A stretch of 64,000 bases of DNA from Sacculina carcini (GCA_916048095.2 OU696576.1:10597058-10661057), one strand, 5' to 3'; shown: positions 14,281-30,049, counted from the stretch's first letter. The notes: generated by a model from the sequence alone, not told the origin. Made by a program: numbers and translations.

Positions 14281-16985
14281 GGGCACACTTAGGTAACACT
14301 TAGGGCACACTTAGGGCACACTTAGGTAACACTTAGGGCACACTTAGGGCACACTTAGGGCACACTTAGGTAACACTTAGGTAACACTTAGGTAACACTT
14401 AGGGCACACTTAGGGCACACTTAGGGCACACTTAGGTAACACTTAGGTAACACTTAAGTAACACTTAGGTAACACTTAGGTAACACTTAGGGCACACTTA
14501 GGTAACACTTAGGGCACACTTAGGTAACACTTAGGGCACACTTAGGGCACACTTAGGGCAAACTTGGGTAACACTTAGGTAACACTTAGGTAACACTTAG
14601 GTAACACTTAGGTAACACTTAGGCTACACTTAGGTAACACTTAGGGCGCACTTAGGTAACACTTAGGGCACACTTAGGGCACACTTAGGGCAAACTTGGG
14701 TAACACTTAGGTAACACTTAGGTAACACTTAGGTAACACTTAGGCTACACTTAGGTAACACTTAGGGCACACTTAGGTAACACTTAGGTAACACTTAGGT
14801 AACACTTAGGTAACACTTAGGTAACACTTAGGTAACACTTAGGGCACACTTAGGGCACACTTAGGGCACACTTAGGGCACACTTAGGGCACACTTAGGGC
14901 ACACTTAGGTAACACTTAGGGCACACTTAGGTAACACTTAGGTAACACTTAGGTAACACTTAGGGTACACTTAGGTAACACTTAGGGCACACTTAGGTAA
15001 CACTTAGGTAACACTTAGGTAACACTTAGGGCACACTTAGGTAACACTTAGGGCACACTTAGGTTACACTTAGGGCACACTTAGGGCACACTTAGGTTAC
15101 ACTTAGGGCACACTTAGGGCACACTTAGATAACACTTAGGGCACACTTGGGTAACACTTAGGTAACACTTAGGTAACACTTAGGTAACACTTAGGGCACA
15201 CTTAGGTTACACTTAGGGCACACTTAGGGCACACTTAGGTAACACTTAGGGCACACTTAGGTAACACTTAGGTAACACTTAGGGCACACTTAGGTAACAC
15301 TTAGGTAACACTTATGTAACACTTAGGTAACACTTAGGTAACACTTAGGTAACACGTAGGTAACACTTAGGTAACACTTAGGTAACACTTAGGTAACACT
15401 TAGGTAACACTTATGTAACACTTAGGTAACACTTGGGTAACACTTAGGGCACACTTGGGTAACAGTTAGGGTACACTTAGGTAACACTTAGGGCACACTT
15501 AGGTAACACTTAGGGCACACTTAGGTAACACTTAGGGCACACTTAGGGCACACTTAGGTAACACTTAGGGCACACTTAGGTAACACTTAGGTAACACTTA
15601 GGTAACACTTAGGTAACACTTAGGCTACACTTAGGTAACACTTAGGGCACACTTAGGTAACACTTAGGTAACACTTAGGTAACACTTAGGGCACACTTAG
15701 GGCACACTTAGGTAACACTTAGGGCACACTTAGGTAACACTTAGGTAACACTTAGGTAACACTTAGGTAACACTTAGGGCACACTTAGGTAACACTTAGG
15801 GCACACTTAGGTAACACTTAGGTAGCACTTGGGTAGCACTTGGGTAACACTTAGGTAACACTTAGGTAACACTTAGGTAACACTTAGGTAACACTTAGGG
15901 CACACTTAGGTAACACTTAGGGCACACTTAGGTAACACTTAGGGCACACTTAGGGCACACTTAGGGCAAACTTGGGTAACACTTAGGTAACACTTAGGCT
16001 ACACTTAGGTAACACTTAGGGCACACTTAGGTAACACTTGGGTAACACTTGGGTAACACTTAGGGCACACTTGGGTAACAGTTAGGGTACACTTAGGTAA
16101 CACTTAGGGCACACTTAGGTAACACTTAGGGCACACTTAGGTAACACTTAGGGCACACTTAGGTAACACTTAGGGCACACTTAGGTAACACTTAGGGCAC
16201 ACTTAGGTGACACTTAGGTAACACTTAGGGCACACTTAGGTAACACTTAGGGCACACTTAGGGCACACTTAGGTAACACTTAGGGCACACTTAGGGCACA
16301 CTTAGGGCACACTTAGGTAACACTTAGGTAACACTTAGGTAACACTTAGGGCACACTTAGGGCACACTTAGGGCACACTTAGGTAACACTTAGGTAACAC
16401 TTAAGTAACACTTAGGTAACACTTAGGTAACACTTAGGGCACACTTAGGTAACACTTAGGGCACACTTAGGTAACACTTAGGGCACACTTAGGGCACACT
16501 TAGGGCAAACTTGGGTAACACTTAGGTAACACTTAGGTAACACTTAGGTAACACTTAGGTAACACTTAGGCTACACTTAGGTAACACTTAGGGCGCACTT
16601 AGGTAACACTTAGGGCACACTTAGGGCACACTTAGGGCAAACTTGGGTAACACTTAGGTAACACTTAGGTAACACTTAGGTAACACTTAGGCTACACTTA
16701 GGTAACACTTAGGGCACACTTAGGTAACACTTAGGTAACACTTAGGTAACACTTAGGTAACACTTAGGTAACACTTAGGTAACACTTAGGGCACACTTAG
16801 GGCACACTTAGGGCACACTTAGGGCACACTTAGGGCACACTTAGGGCACACTTAGGTAACACTTAGGGCACACTTAGGTAACACTTAGGTAACACTTAGG
16901 TAACACTTAGGGTACACTTAGGTAACACTTAGGGCACACTTAGGTAACACTTAGGTAACACTTAGGTAACACTTAGGGCACACTT
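14050..16985. repeat. pair of ~1-kb satellite segments at 1,947-bp offset
   Basis: The segment at about 14050-15035 recurs at about 15997-16985, offset 1,947 bp (177 units). Shared rare markers are the AGTTAGGGTAC unit (14133 and 16080), the GGTGAC unit (14259 and 16206), the paired GGGCAA units (14559 and 14691; 16506 and 16638) and the CpG-bearing GGGCGCAC unit (14644 and 16591). The interval between the two segments is ordinary satellite. Confidence 0.75.
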
Positions 16986-18235
16986 AGGGCACACTTAGGG
17001 CACACTTAGGTAACACTTAGGGCACACTTAGGTAACACTTAGGTAACACTTAGGGCACACTTAGGTAACACTTAGGTAACACTTAGGTAACACTTAGGGC
17101 ACACTTAGGTAACACTTAGGGCACACTTAGGTTACACTTAGGGCACACTTAGGGCACACTTAGATAACACTTAGGGCACACTTAGGTAACACTTAGGTAA
17201 CACTTAGGTAACACTTAGGTAACACTTAGGTAACACTTAGGTAACACTTAGGGCACACTTAGGTTACACTTAGGGCACACTTAGGGCACACTTAGATAAC
17301 ACTTAGGGCACACTTAGGTAACACTTAGGTAACACTTAGGTAACACTTAGGTAACACTTAGGTAACACTTAGGTAACACTTAGGTAACACTTAGGTAACA
17401 CTTAGGGCACACTTAGGTAACACTTATGGCACACTTAGGTAACACTTAGGTAACACTTAGGTAACACTTGGGTAACACTTAGGTAACACTTAGGTAACAC
17501 TTAGGTAACACTTAGGGTACACTTAGGCTACACTTAGGTAACACTTAGGGCACACTTAGGTAACACTTAGGTAACACTTAGGGCACACTTAGGTAACACT
17601 TAGGGCACACTTAGGTAACACTTAGGGCACACTTAGGTAACACTTAGGGCACACTTAGGTAACACTTAGGGCACACTTAGGTAACACTTAGGGCACACTT
17701 AGGTAACACTTAGGGCACACTTAGGTAACACTTAGGGCACACTTAGGGCACACTTAGGGCACACTTAGGTAACACTTAGGGCACACTTAGGTAACACTTA
17801 GGTAACACTTAGGTAACACTTAGGGCACACTTAGGTAACACTTAGGTAACACTTATGTAACACTTAGGTAACACTTAGGTAACACTTAGGTAACACTTAG
17901 GTAACACTTAGGTAACACTTAGGTAACACTTAGGTAACACTTAGGTAACACTTAGGTAACACTTAGGTAACACTTAGGTAACACTTAGGTAACACTTATG
18001 TAACACTTAGGTAACACTTGGGTAACACTTAGGGCACACTTAGGTAACACTTAGGTAACACTTGGGTAACACTTAGGTAACACTTAGGTAACACTTAGGT
18101 AACACTTAGGTAACACTTAGATAACACTTAGGTAACACTTAGGTAACACTTAGGGCACACTTAGGTAACACTTAGGTAACACTTAGGGCACACTTAGGTA
18201 ACACTTAGGGCACACTTAGGGCACACTTAGGACAC

Positions 18236-18246
18236 ACTTAGGTAAC
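18236..18246 (+). other. paralogous empty target site of the LINE
   Basis: An unbroken A unit in the same local order as the LINE flanks: an ACTTAGGACAC unit on the left; ACTTGGGTAAC, A, ACTTGGGTAAC, B, A and AGTTAGGGTAC units on the right. The LINE break corresponds to 18240|18241. The same uninterrupted order occurs with the break point at 20847, 28624, 44608, 47039, 48546 and 61098, and at 40978 with one changed unit downstream. Confidence 0.85.
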
Positions 18247-21200
18247 ACTTGGGTAACACTTAGGTAACACTTGGGTAACACTTAGGGCACACTTAGGTAA
18301 CAGTTAGGGTACACTTAGGGCACACTTAGGGCACACTTAGGTAACACTTAGGTAACACTTAGGTAACACTTATGTAACACTTAGGTAACACTTAGGTAAC
18401 ACTTAGGTAACACTTAGGGCACACTTAGGGCACACTTAGGTTACACTTAGGGCACACTTAGGGCACACTTAGATAACACTTAGGGCACACTTAGGTAACA
18501 CTTAGGTAACACTTAGGTAACACTTAGGTAACACTTAGGTAACACTTAGGGCACACTTAGGTAACACTTAGGGCACACGTAGGTAACACTTAGGGCACAC
18601 TTAGGTAACACTTAGGGCACACTTAGGTAACACTTAGGGCACACTTAGGTTACACTTAGGGCACACTTAGGGCACACTTAGATAACACTTAGGGCACACT
18701 TAGGTAACACTTAGGTAACACTTAGGTAACACTTAGGTAACACTTAGGTAACACTTAGGTAACACTTAGGGCACACTTAGGTAACACTTAGGGCACACTT
18801 AGGTAACACTTATGGCACACTTAGGTAACACTTAGGTAACACTTAGGTAACACTTGGGTAACACTTAGGTAACACTTAGGTAACACTTAGGTAACACTTA
18901 GGGTACACTTAGGTAACACTTAGGCTACACTTAGGGCACACTTAGGTAACACTTAGGTAACACTTAGGTAACACTTAGGGCACACTTAGGTAACACTTAG
19001 GGCACACTTAGGTTACACTTAGGGCACACTTAGGGCACACTTAGATAACACTTAGGGCACACTTAGGTAACACTTAGGTAACACTTAGGTAACACTTAGG
19101 TAACACTTAGGTAACACTTAGGTAACACTTAGGGCACACTTAGGTTACACTTAGGGCACACTTAGGGCACACTTAGATAACACTTAGGGCACACTTAGGT
19201 AACACTTAGGTAACACTTAGGTAACACTTAGGTAACACTTAGGTAACACTTAGGTAACACTTAGGTAACACTTAGGTAACACTTAGGGCACACTTAGGTA
19301 ACACTTATGGCACACTTAGGTAACACTTAGGTAACACTTAGGTAACACTTGGGTAACACTTAGGTAACACTTAGGTAACACTTAGGTAACACTTAGGGTA
19401 CACTTAGGCTACACTTAGGTAACACTTAGGGCACACTTAGGTAACACTTAGGTAACACTTAGGGCACACTTAGGTAACACTTAGGGCACACTTAGGTAAC
19501 ACTTAGGGCACACTTAGGTAACACTTAGGGCACACTTAGGTAACACTTAGGGCACACTTAGGTAACACTTAGGGCACACTTAGGTAACACTTAGGGCACA
19601 CTTAGGTAACACTTAGGGCACACTTAGGGCACACTTAGGGCACACTTAGGTAACACTTAGGGCACACTTAGGTAACACTTAGGTAACACTTAGGTAACAC
19701 TTAGGGCACACTTAGGTAACACTTAGGGCACACTTAGGTTACACTTAGGGCACACTTAGGGCACACTTAGATAACACTTAGGGCACACTTAGGTAACACT
19801 TAGGTAACACTTAGGTAACACTTAGGTAACACTTAGGTAACACTTAGGTAACACTTAGGGCACACTTAGGTTACACTTAGGGCACACTTAGGGCACACTT
19901 AGATAACACTTAGGGCACACTTAGGTAACACTTAGGTAACACTTAGGTAACACTTAGGTAACACTTAGGTAACACTTAGGTAACACTTAGGTAACACTTA
20001 GGTAACACTTAGGGCACACTTAGGTAACACTTATGGCACACTTAGGTAACACTTAGGTAACACTTAGGTAACACTTGGGTAACACTTAGGTAACACTTAG
20101 GTAACACTTAGGTAACACTTAGGGTACACTTAGGCTACACTTAGGTAACACTTAGGGCACACTTAGGTAACACTTAGGTAACACTTAGGGCACACTTAGG
20201 TAACACTTAGGGCACACTTAGGTAACACTTAGGGCACACTTAGGTAACACTTAGGGCACACTTAGGTAACACTTAGGGCACACTTAGGTAACACTTAGGG
20301 CACACTTAGGTAACACTTAGGGCACACTTAGGTAACACTTAGGGCACACTTAGGGCACACTTAGGGCACACTTAGGTAACACTTAGGGCACACTTAGGTA
20401 ACACTTAGGTAACACTTAGGTAACACTTAGGGCACACTTAGGTAACACTTAGGTAACACTTATGTAACACTTAGGTAACACTTAGGTAACACTTAGGTAA
20501 CACTTAGGTAACACTTAGGTAACACTTAGGTAACACTTAGGTAACACTTAGGTAACACTTAGGTAACACTTAGGTAACACTTAGGTAACACTTAGGTAAC
20601 ACTTATGTAACACTTAGGTAACACTTGGGTAACACTTAGGGCACACTTAGGTAACACTTAGGTAACACTTGGGTAACACTTAGGTAACACTTAGGTAACA
20701 CTTAGGTAACACTTAGGTAACACTTAGATAACACTTAGGTAACACTTAGGTAACACTTAGGGCACACTTAGGTAACACTTAGGTAACACTTAGGGCACAC
20801 TTAGGTAACACTTAGGGCACACTTAGGGCACACTTAGGACACACTTAGGTAACACTTGGGTAACACTTAGGTAACACTTGGGTAACACTTAGGGCACACT
20901 TAGGTAACAGTTAGGGTACACTTAGGGCACACTTAGGGCACACTTAGGTAACACTTAGGTAACACTTAGGTAACACTTATGTAACACTTAGGTAACACTT
21001 AGGTAACACTTAGGTAACACTTAGGGCACACTTAGGGCACACTTAGGTTACACTTAGGGCACACTTAGGGCACACTTAGATAACACTTAGGGCACACTTA
21101 GGTAACACTTAGGTAACACTTAGGTAACACTTAGGTAACACTTAGGTAACACTTAGGGCACACTTAGGTAACACTTAGGGCACACGTAGGTAACACTTAG

Positions 21201-22740
21201 GGCACACTTAGGTAACACTTAGGGCACACTTAGGTAACACTTAGGGCACACTTAGGTTACACTTAGGGCACACTTAGGGCACACTTAGATAACACTTAGG
21301 GCACACTTAGGTAACACTTAGGTAACACTTAGGTAACACTTAGGTAACACTTAGGTAACACTTAGGTAACACTTAGGGCACACTTAGGTAACACTTAGGG
21401 CACACTTAGGTAACACTTATGGCACACTTAGGTAACACTTAGGTAACACTTAGGTAACACTTGGGTAACACTTAGGTAACACTTAGGTAACACTTAGGTA
21501 ACACTTAGGGTACACTTAGGTAACACTTAGGCTACACTTAGGTAACACTTAGGGCACACTTAGGTAACACTTAGGTAACACTTAGGTAACACTTAGGGCA
21601 CACTTGGGTAACAGTTAGGGTACACTTAGGTAACACTTAGGGCACACTTAGGTAACACTTAGGACACACTTAGGTAACACTTAGGGCACACTTAGGTAAC
21701 ACTTAGGGCACACTTAGGTAACACTTAGGGCACACTTAGGTGACACTTAGGTAACACTTAGGGCACACTTAGGTAACACTTAGGGCACACTTAGGGCACA
21801 CTTAGGTAACACTTAGGGCACACTTAGGGCACACTTAGGGCACACTTAGGTAACACTTAGGTAACACTTAGGTAACACTTAGGGCACACTTAGGGCACAC
21901 TTAGGGCACACTTAGGTAACACTTAGGTAACACTTAGGTAACACTTAGGTAACACTTAGGTAACACTTAGGGCACACTTAGGGCACACTTAGGGCACACT
22001 TAGGTAACACTTAGGGCACACTTAGGTAACACTTAGGTAACACTTAGGGCACACTTAGGTAACACTTAGGTAACACTTAGGTAACACTTAGGGCACACTT
22101 AGGTAACACTTAGGGCACACTTAGGTAACACTTATGGCACACTTAGGTAACACTTAGGTAACACTTAGGTAACACTTGGGTAACACTTAGGTAACACTTA
22201 GGTATCACTTAGGTAACACTTAGGGTACACTTAGGCTACACTTAGGTAACACTTAGGGCACACTTAGGTAACACTTAGGTAACACTTAGGGCACACTTAG
22301 GTAACACTTAGGGCACACTTAGGTAACACTTAGGGCACACTTAGGTAACACTTAGGGCACACTTAGGTAACACTTAGGGCACACTTAGGTAACACTTAGG
22401 GCACACTTAGGTTACACTTAGGGCACACTTAGGGCACACTTAGATAACACTTAGGGCACACTTAGGTAACACTTAGGTAACACTTAGGGCACACTTAGGT
22501 AACACTTAGGTAACACTTAGGTAACACTTAGGGCACACTTAGGTAACACTTAGGGCACACTTAGGTTACACTTAGGGCACACTTAGGGCACACTTAGATA
22601 ACACTTAGGGCACACTTAGGTAACACTTAGGTAACACTTAGGTAACACTTAGGTAACACTTAGGTAACACTTAGGTAACACTTAGGTAACACTTAGGTAA
22701 CACTTAGGTAACACTTAGGTAACACTTAGGTAACACTTAG

Positions 22741-24940
22741 GTAACACTTGGGTAACACTTAGGGCACACTTAGGTAACACTTAGGTAACACTTGGGTAAC
22801 ACTTAGGTAACACTTAGGTAACACTTAGGTAACACTTAGGTAACACTTAGGGCACACTTAGGTAACACTTAGGGCACACTTAGGTAACACTTAGGGCACA
22901 CTTAGGGCACACTTAGGGCAAACTTGGGTAACACTTAGGTAACACTTAGGTAACACTTAGGTAACACTTAGGCTACACTTAGGTAACACTTAGGGCACAC
23001 TTAGGTAACACTTAGGTAACACTTAGGTAACACTTAGGTAACACTTAGGTAACACTTAGGTAACACTTAGATAACACTTAGGTAACACTTAGGTAACACT
23101 TAGGGCACACTTAGGTAACACTTAGGTAACACTTAGGGCACACTTAGGTAACACTTAGGGCACACTTAGGGCACACTTAGGACACACTTAGGTAACACTT
23201 GGGTAACACTTAGGTAACACTTAGGTAACACTTAGGTAACACTTAGGTAACACTTAGGTAACACTTAGGGCACACTTAGGGCACACTTAGGGCACACTTA
23301 GGGCACACTTAGGGCACACTTAGGGCACACTTAGGTAACACTTAGGGCACACTTAGGTAACACTTAGGTAACACTTAGGTAACACTTAGGGTACACTTAG
23401 GTAACACTTAGGGCACACTTAGGTAACACTTAGGTAACACTTAGGTAACACTTAGGGCACACTTAGGGCACACTTAGGGCACACTTAGGTAACACTTAGG
23501 GCACACTTAGGTAACACTTAGGTAACACTTAGGGCACACTTAGGTAACACTTAGGTAACACTTAGGTAACACTTAGGGCACACTTAGGTAACACTTAGGG
23601 CACACTTAGGTTACACTTAGGGCACACTTAGGGCACACTTAGATAACACTTAGGGCACACTTAGGTAACACTTAGGTAACACTTAGGTAACACTTAGGTA
23701 ACACTTAGGTAACACTTAGGTAACACTTAGGGCACACTTAGGTTACACTTAGGGCACACTTAGGGCACACTTAGATAACACTTAGGGCACACTTAGGTAA
23801 CACTTAGGTAACACTTAGGTAACACTTAGGTAACACTTAGGTAACACTTGGGTAACACTTAGGGCACACTTAGGTAACACTTAGGTAACACTTGGGTAAC
23901 ACTTAGGTAACACTTAGGTAACACTTAGGTAACACTTAGGTAACACTTAGGGCACACTTAGGTAACACTTAGGGCACACTTAGGTAACACTTAGGGCACA
24001 CTTAGGGCACACTTAGGGCAAACTTGGGTAACACTTAGGTAACACTTAGGTAACACTTAGGTAACACTTAGGCTACACTTAGGTAACACTTAGGGCACAC
24101 TTAGGTAACACTTAGGTAACACTTAGGTAACACTTAGGTAACACTTAGGTAACACTTAGGTAACACTTAGATAACACTTAGGTAACACTTAGGTAACACT
24201 TAGGGCACACTTAGGTAACACTTAGGTAACACTTAGGGCACACTTAGGTAACACTTAGGGCACACTTAGGGCACACTTAGGACACACTTAGGTAACACTT
24301 GGGTAACACTTAGGTAACACTTAGGTAACACTTAGGTAACACTTAGGTAACACTTAGGTAACACTTAGGGCACACTTAGGGCACACTTAGGGCACACTTA
24401 GGGCACACTTAGGGCACACTTAGGGCACACTTAGGTAACACTTAGGGCACACTTAGGTAACACTTAGGTAACACTTAGGTAACACTTAGGGTACACTTAG
24501 GTAACACTTAGGGCACACTTAGGTAACACTTAGGTAACACTTAGGTAACACTTAGGGCACACTTAGGGCACACTTAGGGCACACTTAGGTAACACTTAGG
24601 GCACACTTAGGTAACACTTAGGTAACACTTAGGGCACACTTAGGTAACACTTAGGTAACACTTAGGTAACACTTAGGGCACACTTAGGTAACACTTAGGG
24701 CACACTTAGGTTACACTTAGGGCACACTTAGGGCACACTTAGATAACACTTAGGGCACACTTAGGTAACACTTAGGTAACACTTAGGTAACACTTAGGTA
24801 ACACTTAGGTAACACTTAGGTAACACTTAGGGCACACTTAGGTTACACTTAGGGCACACTTAGGGCACACTTAGATAACACTTAGGGCACACTTAGGTAA
24901 CACTTAGGTAACACTTAGGTAACACTTAGGTAACACTTAG
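22741..24940. repeat. tandem duplication of a 1,100-bp satellite segment
   Basis: Two adjacent 100-unit segments, about 22741-23840 and 23841-24940. The GGGCAA marker is at 22919 and 24019, and the first GGTTAC unit of each downstream pair is offset by exactly 1,100 bp. Unit order diverges at about 23850 and 24950. Confidence 0.8.
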
Positions 24941-27900
24941 GTAACACTTAGGTAACACTTAGGGCACACTTAGGTAACACTTATGGCACACTTAGGTAAC
25001 ACTTAGGTAACACTTAGGTAACACTTGGGTAACACTTAGGTAACACTTAGGGCACACTTAGGTAACACTTAGGTAACACTTAGGGCACACTTAGGTAACA
25101 CTTAGGGCACACTTAGGTAACACTTAGGGCACACTTAGGTAACACTTAGGGCACACTTAGGTAACACTTAGGGCACACTTAGGTAACACTTAGGGCACAC
25201 TTAGGGCACACTTAGGGCACACTTAGGTAACACTTAGGGCACACTTAGGTAACACTTAGGTAACACTTAGGTAACACTTAGGGCACACTTAGGTAACACT
25301 TAGGTAACACTTAGGTAACACTTAGGTAACACTTAGGTAACACTTAGGTAACACTTAGGTAACACTTAGGTAACACTTAGGTAACACTTAGGGCACACTT
25401 AGGTAACACTTATGGCACACTTAGGTAACACTTAGGTAACACTTAGGTAACACTTGGGTAACACTTAGGTAACACTTAGGTAACACTTAGGTAACACTTA
25501 GGGTACACTTAGGCTACACTTAGGTAACACTTAGGGCACACTTAGGTAACACTTAGGTAACACTTAGGGCACACTTAGGTAACACTTAGGGCACACTTAG
25601 GTAACACTTAGGGCACACTTAGGTAACACTTAGGGCACACTTAGGTAACACTTAGGGCACACTTAGGTAACACTTAGGGCACACTTAGGTAACACTTAGG
25701 GCACACTTAGGTAACACTTAGGGCACACTTAGGGCACACTTAGGGCACACTTAGGTAACACTTAGGGCACACTTAGGTAACACTTAGGTAACACTTAGGT
25801 AACACTTAGGGCACACTTAGGTAACACTTAGGTAACACTTATGTAACACTTAGGTAACACTTAGGTAACACTTAGGTAACACTTAGGTAACACTTAGGTA
25901 ACACTTAGGTAACACTTAGGTAACACTTAGGTAACACTTAGGTAACACTTGGGTAACACTTAGGGCACACTTAGGTAACACTTAGGGCACACTTAGGTAA
26001 CACTTAGGGCACACTTAGGTAACACTTAGGGCACACTTAGGTAACACTTAGGGCACACTTAGGTAACACTTAGGGCACACTTAGGGCACACTTAGGGCAC
26101 ACTTAGGTAACACTTAGGGCACACTTAGGTAACACTTAGGTAACACTTAGGTAACACTTAGGGCACACTTAGGTAACACTTAGGTAACACTTAGGTAACA
26201 CTTAGGTAACACTTAGGTAACACTTAGGTAACACTTAGGTAACACTTGGGTAACACTTAGGGCACACTTAGGTAACACTTAGGTAACACTTGGGTAACAC
26301 TTAGGTAACACTTAGGTAACACTTAGGTAACACTTAGGTAACACTTAGGGCACACTTAGGTAACACTTAGGGCACACTTAGGTAACACTTAGGGCACACT
26401 TAGGGCACACTTAGGGCAAACTTGGGTAACACTTAGGTAACACTTAGGTAACACTTAGGTAACACTTAGGCTACACTTAGGTAACACTTAGGGCACACTT
26501 AGGTAACACTTAGGTAACACTTAGGTAACACTTAGGTAACACTTAGGTAACACTTAGGTAACACTTAGATAACACTTAGGTAACACTTAGGTAACACTTA
26601 GGGCACACTTAGGTAACACTTAGGTAACACTTAGGGCACACTTAGGTAACACTTAGGGCACACTTAGGGCACACTTAGGACACACTTAGGTAACACTTGG
26701 GTAACACTTAGGTAACACTTAGGTAACACTTAGGTAACACTTAGGTAACACTTAGGTAACACTTAGGGCACACTTAGGGCACACTTAGGGCACACTTAGG
26801 GCACACTTAGGGCACACTTAGGGCACACTTAGGTAACACTTAGGGCACACTTAGGTAACACTTAGGTAACACTTAGGTAACACTTAGGGTACACTTAGGT
26901 AACACTTAGGGCACACTTAGGTAACACTTAGGTAACACTTAGGTAACACTTAGGGCACACTTAGGGCACACTTAGGGCACACTTAGGTAACACTTAGGGC
27001 ACACTTAGGTAACACTTAGGTAACACTTAGGGCACACTTAGGTAACACTTAGGTAACACTTAGGTAACACTTAGGGCACACTTAGGTAACACTTAGGGCA
27101 CACTTAGGTTACACTTAGGGCACACTTAGGGCACACTTAGATAACACTTAGGGCACACTTAGGTAACACTTAGGTAACACTTAGGTAACACTTAGGTAAC
27201 ACTTAGGTAACACTTAGGTAACACTTAGGGCACACTTAGGTTACACTTAGGGCACACTTAGGGCACACTTAGATAACACTTAGGGCACACTTAGGTAACA
27301 CTTAGGTAACACTTAGGTAACACTTAGGTAACACTTAGGTAACACTTAGGTAACACTTAGGGCACACTTAGGTAACACTTATGGCACACTTAGGTAACAC
27401 TTAGGTAACACTTAGGTAACACTTGGGTAACACTTAGGTAACACTTAGGGCACACTTAGGTAACACTTAGGTAACACTTAGGGCACACTTAGGTAACACT
27501 TAGGGCACACTTAGGTAACACTTAGGGCACACTTAGGTAACACTTAGGGCACACTTAGGTAACACTTAGGGCACACTTAGGTAACACTTAGGGCACACTT
27601 AGGGCACACTTAGGGCACACTTAGGTAACACTTAGGGCACACTTAGGTAACACTTAGGTAACACTTAGGTAACACTTAGGGCACACTTAGGTAACACTTA
27701 GGTAACACTTAGGTAACACTTAGGTAACACTTAGGTAACACTTAGGTAACACTTAGGTAACACTTAGGTAACACTTAGGTAACACTTAGGGCACACTTAG
27801 GTAACACTTATGGCACACTTAGGTAACACTTAGGTAACACTTAGGTAACACTTGGGTAACACTTAGGTAACACTTAGGTAACACTTAGGTAACACTTAGG

Positions 27901-29653
27901 GTACACTTAGGCTACACTTAGGTAACACTTAGGGCACACTTAGGTAACACTTAGGTAACACTTAGGGCACACTTAGGTAACACTTAGGGCACACTTAGGT
28001 AACACTTAGGGCACACTTAGGTAACACTTAGGGCACACTTAGGTAACACTTAGGGCACACTTAGGTAACACTTAGGGCACACTTAGGTAACACTTAGGGC
28101 ACACTTAGGTAACACTTAGGGCACACTTAGGGCACACTTAGGGCACACTTAGGTAACACTTAGGGCACACTTAGGTAACACTTAGGTAACACTTAGGTAA
28201 CACTTAGGGCACACTTAGGTAACACTTAGGTAACACTTATGTAACACTTAGGTAACACTTAGGTAACACTTAGGTAACACTTAGGTAACACTTAGGTAAC
28301 ACTTAGGTAACACTTAGGTAACACTTAGGTAACACTTAGGTAACACTTAGGTAACACTTAGGTAACACTTAGGTAACACTTATGTAACACTTAGGTAACA
28401 CTTGGGTAACACTTAGGGCACACTTAGGTAACACTTAGGTAACACTTGGGTAACACTTAGGTAACACTTAGGTAACACTTAGGTAACACTTAGGTAACAC
28501 TTAGATAACACTTAGGTAACACTTAGGTAACACTTAGGGCACACTTAGGTAACACTTAGGTAACACTTAGGGCACACTTAGGTAACACTTAGGGCACACT
28601 TAGGGCACACTTAGGACACACTTAGGTAACACTTGGGTAACACTTAGGTAACACTTGGGTAACACTTAGGGCACACTTAGGTAACAGTTAGGGTACACTT
28701 AGGGCACACTTAGGGCACACTTAGGTAACACTTAGGTAACACTTAGGTAACACTTATGTAACACTTAGGTAACACTTAGGTAACACTTAGGTAACACTTA
28801 GGGCACACTTAGGGCACACTTAGGTTACACTTAGGGCACACTTAGGGCACACTTAGATAACACTTAGGGCACACTTAGGTAACACTTAGGTAACACTTAG
28901 GTAACACTTAGGTAACACTTAGGGTACACTTAGGTAACACTTAGGCTACACTTAGGGCACACTTAGGGCACACTTAGGTAACACTTAGGTAACACTTAGG
29001 TAACACTTAGGTAACACTTAGGTAACACTTATGTAACACTTAGGTAACACTTAGGTAACACTTAGGTAACACTTAGGGCACACTTAGGGCACACTTAGGT
29101 AACACTTAGGTAACACTTAGGTAACACTTAGGTAACACTTAGGTAACACTTAGGTAACACTTAGGGCACACTTAGGTAACACTTAGGGCACACTTAGGTA
29201 ACACTTATGGCACACTTAGGTAACACTTAGGTAACACTTAGGTAACACTTGGGTAACACTTAGGTAACACTTAGGTAACACTTAGGTAACACTTAGGGTA
29301 CACTTAGGTAACACTTAGGCTACACTTAGGTAACACTTAGGGCACACTTAGGTAACACTTGGGTAACACTTGGGTAACACTTAGGGCACACTTGGGTAAC
29401 AGTTAGGGTACACTTAGGTAACACTTAGGGCACACTTAGGTAACACTTAGGACACACTTAGGTAACACTTAGGGCACACTTAGGTAACACTTAGGGCACA
29501 CTTAGGTAACACTTAGGGCACACTTAGGTGACACTTAGGTAACACTTAGGGCACACTTAGGTAACACTTAGGGCACACTTAGGGCACACTTAGGTAACAC
29601 TTAGGGCACACTTGGGTAACACTTAGGTAACACTTAGGTAACACTTAGGTAAC

Positions 29654-29665
29654 ACTTAGGGTAAC
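29654..29665 (+). repeat. 12-bp register-breaking unit, copy 1
   Basis: ACTTAGGGTAAC is one base longer than the norm. The identical 12-mer is at 49708-49719 (offset 20,054), which supports the segmental duplication. Confidence 0.9.
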
Positions 29666-30039
29666 ACTTAGGTAACACTTAGGTAACACTTAGGTAACAC
29701 TTAGGGTACACTTAGGTAACACTTAGGGCACACTTAGGTAACACTTATGGCACACTTAGGTAACACTTAGGTAACACTTAGGTAACACTTGGGTAACACT
29801 TAGGTAACACTTAGGTAACACTTAGGTAACACTTAGGGTACACTTAGGTAACACTTAGGCTACACTTAGGGCACACTTAGGGCACACTTAGGTAACACTT
29901 AGGTAACACTTAGGTAACACTTAGGTAACACTTAGGTAACACTTAGGGCACACTTAGGGCACACTTAGGGCACACTTAGGTAACACTTAGGGCACACTTA
30001 GGTAACACTTAGGTAACACTTAGGGCACACTTAGGTAAC

Positions 30040-30049
30040 ACTTAGGTAC
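30040..30049 (+). repeat. 10-bp register-breaking unit ACTTAGGTAC, copy 1
   Basis: A one-base-short unit, paired with the same 10-mer at 50094-50103 (offset 20,054). It restores the register shifted by the 12-mer 375 bp upstream. Confidence 0.9.
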
